Shown in pieces: positions 56,629 through 64,000 of a stretch of 64,000 bases of DNA (positions are counted from its first letter, which is position 1; every line of letters begins with the position of its first letter). The position numbers and the translations under genes were made by a program. Under the pieces are notes generated by a model. That model saw nothing but the letters and a program-made list of their open reading frames with translations, did no database searches and was not told the DNA's origin. The stretch is from Tetrapyrgos nigripes (Eukaryota > Basidiomycota > Agaricomycetes > Agaricales > Campanellaceae), in the NCBI GenBank assembly GCA_013368315.1, contig JAACJM010000085.1, forward strand, positions 248,001 to 312,000, written 5' to 3'.

Positions 56629-58321
56629 GATTGCGTTTATGCAAAGCACTGGTGATAGTCTTCCAAAGAACAGTTTTGAGATTGTTTCCGTCTATCCATA
56701 AAATTTACTGGGACAAGTCACCATGTATACCATGGACTAAAGATGACGACATTTCCCGCTCGGTCCGACTTTGCGGCTTTTCTCCGGGCACTATAGTAGG
56801 CGAGCTAGCATAGTACCATAATACCATTTTCCTTTTCTGCATTTGAAGGAGATTATCTATTGTGTAAGATAGGATAAGATTGGACTACTTAAATTTACGA
56901 TAAGTATTGAAAATAAAGTCTGAAAGCGGGAAACAAGCTTAAGGAAATTAAAGATATGAAGCAATTGCAAGAGACCGACGACGACGATGACAAGATGCGA
57001 ACAAGTAGGTAAAACAAATGCAAAACTCGAGCAAATGGTGGTAAAGTAGGATTGTAACATGATGAAAACGAGAACCTAGTTGACAAAACAAAACCCAATC
57101 ACTGGCCTGTCAAACCACAGGAGAGGCAGACACTGGACCCCTTGTCCAATGAAGATGGACAGGTTTGTATATGAGACATTGACACTGCAAGGAAAGAATA
57201 GGTTGAAGAGTAGAAAGACACGGGAAGATTGGAAATTTTATATCATATGTATATGAAGACAATTTGGAATTGAAAACGCGGATTCAGCAATATGGACACA
57301 GTGACTCGAAGCAAGCAACCAAGCAACCAGAAAACACAAGGAAAGACGAAAAAGAACTGAAAAATGGGAGGTTAAGCTGGTAGAAACAAGTAAAGACTGG
57401 AACGACAAGAAATGAGAGCCCAGAGAAAGTACGTGGCTGATTCGCTGACAGTGACAGTGGCAGGCAGGTAGGATGGCTGGACTGATGTCGGCGGAGATAG
57501 ACACTTCAAGTTCAACACGAAATCTACACAACCAGCCAACCGCACAAGGCGCTGATACGCAGCACCCTGCACGAATGACGGGCACTCGTTGTGATATGCG
57601 TGGACTGGACGGTAGTGTGTGGTAACGTTCTCGACTCTTCGTTGTGCGTTACTGTGGTGAAGGATGCTAAGTGATACCGGAATAACAGTGGTGCGTGTGG
57701 TACTTGGTACAAGGTAACATGTCGATCACAAATCACGATCACCGATACGCATCCGAGCCGCAGGTTCCTGACGCCACTTGTACAGGAACAGTAGACGACC
57801 GACGACCGTCTACGGTCTGGTTATCCGAGTCCACAATGCAAGGCATTGGCCCGCCAGGCTCTTGTGAATGTCAACCGAGCTGAGTGAGAGAAGTTGTGCG
57901 AAGAACATCTGTATAAACGTGCCGCAGAAGCGCCCCGGCGTCTGACTCTATGCACGACAGCGAACTGAGAGGTAAAGTGAATGGGAAGTGTCTGTGTCCG
58001 TGAGTCAAATGGATGACGGAATTTGAAAGAAGATATGCAGGTGGTCCACCACTATGGCGCTTGCGGACATGATTGGCGAATGGATGTGGCGAATGAATGT
58101 ATACTTGGATGCGTGAATGATGTGGAAAGAGGTGAAATTGGATGAATAGGAACCGTTTTTGTTGATTGAAGGTCATGGGAATGGGACATGAGGGGAAGTA
58201 AATGATACAGATTACAACACATTTCCAGTGTCCACCCGGAAATTAAGAAGCCGACTAGACTCAGGCTGATTCACTTCAATTATACAGTAGAGCAGTAAGA
58301 AAAACAAGTAGAGAGTGGAAT
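56629..58321. other. Intergenic region, 1.7 kb, no gene recognised
   Basis: Between the gluconokinase ATG and the stop of the next minus-strand gene. Short open frames (for example 57238-57585 minus, 57524-57742 minus, 57871-58176 minus) are low-complexity and unlike any protein I know. Much of it may be a long 3' UTR of the 58322 gene and the gluconokinase promoter. Confidence 0.45.
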
Positions 58322-60269
58322 TTAGATGTTATGAGGAAGCGGGGGCACAGGCGGTACCACATCGTGACCAGCAGCAAAATCGATAGAACTATACGCGGGA
58401 GGGGGAGTGTCCACATCATAAAAAGATTCTTGTATATGCGGCGGTGATCCTGTCGACGCCAGCCACTCGGAAAAGCTGCCCATGGATTTGTGCCCCAGCC
58501 AACGTGAAGCTGACGTGGGAGTAGCTGGAAGTGTTCGGCTGGGATATTGGGAAGTTCGTCTATCACTGCGGCCGTCTAGGCGCGTAGTGCTCTGAGAGTG
58601 TCGAAGAATGTTTTCACGAGCATCAACAGGGCTATGCGGAGGTGGCAAAGGAAGTGTGCGTCCAGTCATCGAGCTGGTCCTGGTGATGACGTCGTAAGAA
58701 GGCCGACGTTCTAGTGTCAAAGTTCGGCGATCCACAGTCACCGATGATCCCGAGGAGTCGCTGCAGGCTGAGCCCCCTGGGCTTGTAACCGGCCGCGGAG
58801 CAGTACGAGGACGAGGGGGATTCGACCGGGATCGATGTGAATAACTATGTTTGGGAGGAGCAGGTAATTCTCGTATTTTACGGGAACTGGACGCCCATTG
58901 TAGACTTGGGCTCTCCCCTCGGCTCGAACTCGATGAGGCATACTGAACGGGAACTGGAGGGACTGGGGGGACATAGAATGAAGGGTCTAGATACGTGTGA
59001 GCTGGTGCGGAGGCGGGGGTAAGAGGGTAGAAGACAGATTCGGCCGAAGGACTAGGTGCTCGAGAAGATACTGTAGGGGCCCTTATGCGCAGACCCGTCA
59101 CCTCTTCGGGCTCTGGATCTGTTTCTAGCTCGCTTTCACTCTCATCATTGTCTGAAATGGAAAAATCTGGACTGGGTGTCCGCAGAGTAGGGTGAATTGG
59201 ATCTCCGTGTATGATCTTGGCCAATTGTCGGGCAGAAGTTGGGGTTGTAGGGTGGGGGATATTCGACATGCCATGACTGGATAAGGTAGAAGCGCGTTTG
59301 GGGAAGAAGTGGTCACCGTGAAGAATTCGTTTCCACTGCGGCGAGGAAGAAACGGGCGCAGATTTGAGGGACAATCCACGGGAAGGTTTGCTTCTAGATG
59401 AGCTGTGAAGACTCCTGGCGTCATATTTACTGACAGATGTCCATTCTTGAGAATTAGTGACAAGTAGAAGCGCTGACACCAGCAGGTAATCAAGAAGTAG
59501 TATCGAGACGCCGTGATGTACAAGCATCGGCCGTACATCATATTTGTCATGGAGGGTTTCGAAAACCTTTATCCTTGCAGGCATCGACTCGACCGAAGGT
59601 TCGAGGATAGCGATAGGACCCTTGGCTGATGCAGCAGTGCACTGAAAGAACCGTCAGCGTATATCCTGGAACTCGGGTACATTACAAACGCACCCAGTAT
59701 GACGACCCTACGGCTTTCCACTTGAGCGCGTGAGAATACCCAGGTATTTTGAACCTAGAGGGAAAACTGGAGCGGACACGAATAAGCTCCAAGACAGATT
59801 GACAATAATAGCACACTGACCTCAACACGGAGCCGGGTCTGAGAAACTCGTCGACTGGCCTCCAGCGACCTTCACGAATGCTGAGTTGTGGACCGTCCAC
59901 TTCCTTTCCTTTGCCCTTGCCGCTGGCACACTGGGGCCAGGTGATCTGGGCAGCGGTAGTGGAGCCGTCCCAAGGATCTGAGCGAATGAGAGTAGTATTG
60001 GAGTCCTTGGTAGAGATGGTGTAGAGAGGTGTACGAGAAAGGTCGTCCTTGACCTGGGCATTAAGGAAGGACGGAGATGATAGTTTCAGAGTGAGAAGGG
60101 GAGGTTTGTGAGCGTGAGGGCTCTGCATGTCGTCTGCAATGTCGAGCCGGCGGAGATAAGGCAATACGGAAGGAACGACTGATGAACGGGCTCTGGGCGG
60201 CGACGAGGAAAAAGGGTGGTCGTCGTTGTCGACGGTGAGGACTGGACCCGGTATAGGTCTACTAGCCAT
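58322..60269 (-). CDS. Tubby-like/DUF6593-like domain protein with Ser-rich tail
   Basis: About 620 residues in three exons. MASRPIPGPVLTVDNDDHPF leads to LLTLKLSSPSFLNAQVKDDL, SRTPLYTISTKDSNTTLIRS, WDGSTTAAQITWPQC, a Lys-rich patch KGKGKEVDG and, after introns, RFKIPGYSHALKWKAVGSSY, TAASAKGPIAILEPSV, RIKVFETLHDKYDVRPMLVH and HGVSILLLDYLLVSALLLV. The pattern of short strands (S-x-F-x-N, PLY-x-I-x-T, A-x-I-x-W, F-x-G-x-x-Y-x-W-K) followed by a hydrophobic C-terminal helix is that of the small tubby/scramblase-like domains common in agaricomycetes and often labelled DUF6593. The C-terminal ~370 residues are Ser/Pro-rich and basic, ending VVPPVPPLPHNI, with several PxxP sites. The fold assignment is inference; membrane-lipid binding would fit. 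Confidence 0.72.
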
Positions 60270-60380
60270 GGTAGGAGCGGCTCGAAGAGAAACTGAGCCA
60301 GCTGAGGTAAGGAGAAATCAATTTTGATTTGATGGGAAGTACGATACAAGCACAAATAGTCTTCTTTTCAAACCACCACC
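60270..60380. promoter_or_regulatory. Very short divergent promoter (111 bp)
   Basis: Only 111 bp separate the ATGs of the DUF6593-like gene (minus) and CHZ1 (plus). Both start codons must be served from here or from within the neighbouring transcript. Shared regulation is possible but not shown. Confidence 0.5.
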
Positions 60381-60843
60381 ATGTCCACCAGCGCGACTGA
60401 CCCCACGTATGTACTGCAACTCCTCTCCAGACTCTCGCTGATGTCTCTGCTGTAGTAACGGCACCACTGCAGCTGCTCAGACCGCTGCTGACGCGTCGCC
60501 CAAAGACAAGGGAAAGGGCAAAGCCGTCAAAGCTGACGACGCGATGGAAGAGGACGACGACGATGAAGAAGAAGAGCATGACGACGACGAAGATGGATCT
60601 GGCGAAGAAGAAAGCGAAGAGGTCAGTCTGGTCGCGCCGCGTTGTTTTGTTTTGCTGTTTGACTGATACATGTTGCTTTCTCCTTTCACGCGTTGACAGG
60701 AGCTAGAAGACGACAGCCTGGAAGAGATCGATCCCACTGCCATTGTTGGCCGTCGCACGCGTGGCAAAAAGGTTGACTACACCTCAGAGGAGGCTCTCAA
60801 CAAGGCTGGTCTCCAGCAGGAGGACATGGAAACCGACGAGTAG
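60381..60843 (+). CDS. CHZ1: Histone H2A.Z chaperone Chz1
   Basis: A small acidic nuclear protein that carries H2A.Z-H2B dimers to the SWR1 complex. Three exons, about 110 residues: MSTSATDP, NGTTAAAQTAADASPKDKGK, the basic patch GKAVKADDA, an Asp/Glu-rich stretch (MEEDDDDEEEEHDDDEDG, then SGEEESEE) and, after the second intron, ELEDDSLEEIDPTAIVGRRT followed by RGKKVDYTSEEALNKAGL and an acidic end EDMETDE. IDPTAIVGRRTRGKKVDYT is the conserved Chz core motif. Acidic run before the core and small size both match the family. The ATG at 60381 has a good context (CCACCATGTC). Confidence 0.92.
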
Positions 60844-63800
60844 ACTAGACGCTTTGCACCGCTGGCGCTGTCTCGTCTCACACCTTTGAGCCACTACTTG
60901 TCTTATCACTATCCAAAATGTTGTTGTGCTCGTTTTTCTTACACCTTTCTGCGCAGATGTTGTACACTTGGTCTTTGTACGCTAAAAATCGAAAATCGAT
61001 ATATCCTTTTTGAACCAGTTCGGTTTTGTCAATGTCGGTTCGTCTTTGTAGGGGTCAGCAGGTCAAAGCTTCCTCGCCGGCTACTTCTTGAGTGGCCGTC
61101 AGAGGTTCTTCTATGTTCGTCATTCATCCGTTATCGTCGTCGACTTGTGTCTGGCTCTCGCTATGCTTGCCGATTTCTACGACAGTTCGATATGCATCAA
61201 CCGAATACGGCGGATTCTTTTTCAATCTATCGTTAAAGTTACCCTCATGTCTCCGCTTCTTCCGCGTCCGTTTGTTTCGACCTCGAGACCGCAACCCGTT
61301 TTTAGTTACTCTATGCAACCGTGGACGTACATACGTCAATCATCATGCGGTCTTGCCCACACCTCTTCATCCATCTATCCATCCATCCGGCTTATGCTGC
61401 CTCACCGAGCCTCCCTGGATCCTTCAATCAACTCTATCTTTCATCAGTCGAAAGAGACACAATCACAATTCGTGCAACTATGTAGTTCCCTTTCCAGCAC
61501 TCTGAGCCCTGCTACCTCATCCTTGGGCCAATACACTCAAAATACACGCCCAGAAATACATCTAATATGACCTTTCCTACTCTATTGCCCAACTCCGCGC
61601 GAAGTCACTGATCAAGAACCAATGCCGATACGCATATTCACCTTCGAATTCTCAACTGATCTGTCAAGCAAACATTCCAGACTCCTATATTTGACTTCAC
61701 CTCATTCAAGAATTTCACATTTCATTTGTTCGGGGTCGTTGTTTTCGAATTCGCGGCTCTGGCCAGGCACAGTCCAGCTCTGATACTCAACTACTGACCG
61801 TTCTTTTTTTTATTTTGAAAAATTTGACTGGGTCTGACCACAAGCTCTGCCGGTCTCGGGGTCCTGGTCTCATTCCTCTGTTCTTTCTGTAGCTCATTAA
61901 CCAAGTTCCTGGCCACTGGCACTGATAGAACCGCCAATTCTGATCCGTGGGTTGGGGCTCATCGAGATATCTCATGACTCGGAATGAAATTCAGCCGTCC
62001 TCATTAGGCCCAGGGGTGTGCATATCTAGTTCGGGAGATGTATAAAATCAACTGTGCCAGGTACCGTCGTTGACTCGGTTCTTATTGTCGTTATACGTGG
62101 TTGTCGTATCGACATCGACAGCCAATTACAATGGCGCGGCAATCTCCTTTAGAATTATCGTGTACTATGCATTCGGAGTCATCAACTTGAATTCGTCGCC
62201 CAAAACTCTGACGTCGACGATTTGGTCCTATGCCCAGCAAACGCCCAAGTCATCATGGTCACACAGGACCTAGTCAAATTCCTTAAAAGCAAAGGGACTT
62301 TTGAGTCAGTCGGGTAGCTGTACTTCAGAAGTTCAGTATCAAAGCCCTTGATAATGATACTTGGTCAGTGATTATTCTTACTGGCTTTTCTGACGCTTAT
62401 GAAACTTACGTTTAATATCTGTACCTAGGTTTCAAGTATTGATATCAGGACTCAGAGGTCTCGTCCTGAAGTTTATCGCTGCGGACTTAGACATTGTTCG
62501 CGACTCCGATTATTATAGGCTAGGAGTTCCGACCATGCTCTAAGCTGAAGTCCTGCGTACTAGTAATGGTATAATCTGTTACTGGCCTCAAGCTGTCTGG
62601 CACTATGGCTTCCAGTAGTCCGAGACGGGGACATACTACAGCAGCCGGCACTACGGACCCATCCTCCGAACGTGTGCACCAAATCCGTCTCCGAAGATCC
62701 CCCTACCCCTACAGACAGAGTCAACGACTACCACTGCCCCACATCATCACTCCATTTGCTAAAAACACCGGTACTGTAGCGGTGTAAGTGGTACGTATTT
62801 GATGATCATAGACATGCGTCAATTATAGCTCATACATCTTGATCATCACCAGCTAGAAACTCATGTCCTGCCAGCATAGAAAGCTTCGAGTTCTTGGGTC
62901 TTCTAGCTTCAATCCTGTGCAGTCTACAGATTGACTCTCAAAGGGCATCAGAATCATGATGAACGATGAACGTATCCCAACGCAATTTATCATTTCTTTC
63001 TCCAGCCCGCCCACTGGTTCAAACAGCACACCACTGGCAGTTTTATTTGGTATGTACAACTCGAAGTATCAATAGCGCTCATGCTACCCTCGAATTCAGC
63101 TTTCTCGTTCGGCCTGACCGAGGCTGCGCTAAGGAACAACCAAGGAATACTAACTGAATGATGTGGCCGATATCAGATCCATAATCCGCCAATGTCAATG
63201 CGAGACAGGAGTTTAGTGACTTGACAGCTCCAGCCACGCGTCTTTTCTTGGTGGCAGTGAAAAGTAATCGTCCATGAAGAACAAGACTCCACAAAATTCG
63301 TGGCAGATATTATGACTAGTAAGTACGTACGACCACGAGTAAATTGCTGGCCAGTCTAAAAGAGATGCGGGCGTTGCATGGGGACGAATTATCATAATCG
63401 ACTCTAGACTCTTGCATGGGCGGTAGCTTTACACTACCGGAGCCGGACGAACCTGCTGATACCGAGGAGGTTCTGAATTACTGCTTTTGCTTTTGTATTG
63501 CGGTTGACCAAGTAAGTAACCTCCTTCCCGCGGACTAGTAACTGTGCCAAATGTCAGCCCGAAACGGATACAGCACCACAGAGATGCTTTTCGTAAAGTT
63601 CTCATCAAGATTTTGCATAACTAGATCCCGGTACAGTCAGCTCCAAGTCACTAGTAGCAGCTAGTAGCATGACCACGGTGAAACATTCGGATTCCCTGTA
63701 TCAAGTCTTACGCGGTGTTGTCCGCATATTCGACCCTTTTCACTGAGTTCTCAGTTATGGCAAGGTATGTATGCAAATGTGCTCCAAATGCGAGGAAGAA

Positions 63801-64000
63801 GGAGTATGAGAAGCCATCACGACTCATGACCACAGGCCAGCACGGAATTGGCACGGAAGCACGAAGTGCTCGGAGGAAAAGCTGTTAAAGTCTTCATTAG
63901 ACTCACCGGTACTGGAGGTTGCTCCAGGCTGGAGTTTTGATGACCGAATGTTAGTGACCTCTCCAGTCTCTAATTCTCCGCTGGGACTGGAAAAAAATTT
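60844..64000. other. 3.1 kb terminal region, no gene recognised
   Basis: Pyrimidine-rich sequence to about 61600, then mixed sequence. Open frames at 61088-61570, 61787-61975 (minus), 62605-62787 and 62853-63059 (minus) have no family resemblance. A possible first exon starts at 63416 (MGGSFTLPEPDEPADTEEVL) and runs to a GT near 63508, but nothing downstream confirms it. A short ATCCATC repeat lies at 61370-61390. It could be gene-poor sequence, remnants of repeats, or the 5' end of a gene outside the window. Confidence 0.4.

Noticed and set aside
57238..58176. Several minus-strand open frames in the 1.7 kb gap
   Set aside because: They are low-complexity, overlap each other in different frames and match no known protein.

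Overview
The window is nuclear DNA of a filamentous basidiomycete, most likely an agaricomycete mushroom-forming fungus. Evidence: almost every gene is split by many 45-70 bp GT-AG introns; genes lie close together on both strands; the proteins have recognisable fungal orthologues (Zn2Cys6 and AreA-type GATA factors, Ctr copper transporter, SSU1-like anion channel, two complex I subunits, Crinkler-like P-loop protein, mushroom-type I9 inhibitor). I see no bacterial operons, CRISPR arrays, rRNA genes or convincing tRNA genes. All identities come from reading the translations; no database search was possible. Exon boundaries were inferred by eye from splice sites and family motifs.

Layout. 0-5 kb: a decayed DHA2-type major facilitator transporter (minus strand), about 1.9 kb without genes, then a PP2C phosphatase. 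5.6-5.8 kb: a 232 bp inverted-repeat element (MITE) just 3' of the phosphatase. 6.7-14.3 kb: meiotic recombination factor MND1, a Zn2Cys6 regulator, an eIF5-mimic protein (BZW/5MP, minus) and a second, shorter PP2C with conserved intron positions. 14.8-19.1 kb: a large Ser/Pro-rich orphan and the complex I PSST subunit. 19.2-20.9 kb: a heavily mutated Crinkler/RHS-like P-loop gene. 21.3-25.6 kb: PAS-kinase-like kinase, 3-methyladenine DNA glycosylase, I9 inhibitor. 25.9-29.6 kb: an orphan gene divergent from an SSU1/Mae1-type anion transporter. 29.9-36.7 kb: type II PI 4-kinase, Tat-SF1/Cus2 splicing factor, complex I 21 kDa subunit and a conserved fungal protein. 37-44 kb: an orphan, gamma-glutamyltransferase and signal peptide peptidase. 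44.8-48.2 kb: AreA/NIT2-type GATA factor. 48.5-54.4 kb: Sec7-PH ArfGEF and Ctr copper transporter. 54.5-60.8 kb: proteasome alpha4, gluconokinase, a tubby-like/DUF6593-like protein and H2A.Z chaperone CHZ1. The last 3.1 kb shows no confident gene.

Most genes are ordinary housekeeping genes and no biosynthetic cluster or new multi-gene system stands out. The items most worth a second look are the MITE with long G-tract ends, the two decaying accessory genes, the paired PP2C paralogues, two introns with identical non-canonical GCGAGT donors, tandem 3' splice sites whose upstream choice gives a premature stop, and a proteasome gene whose first coding exon is only the ATG.
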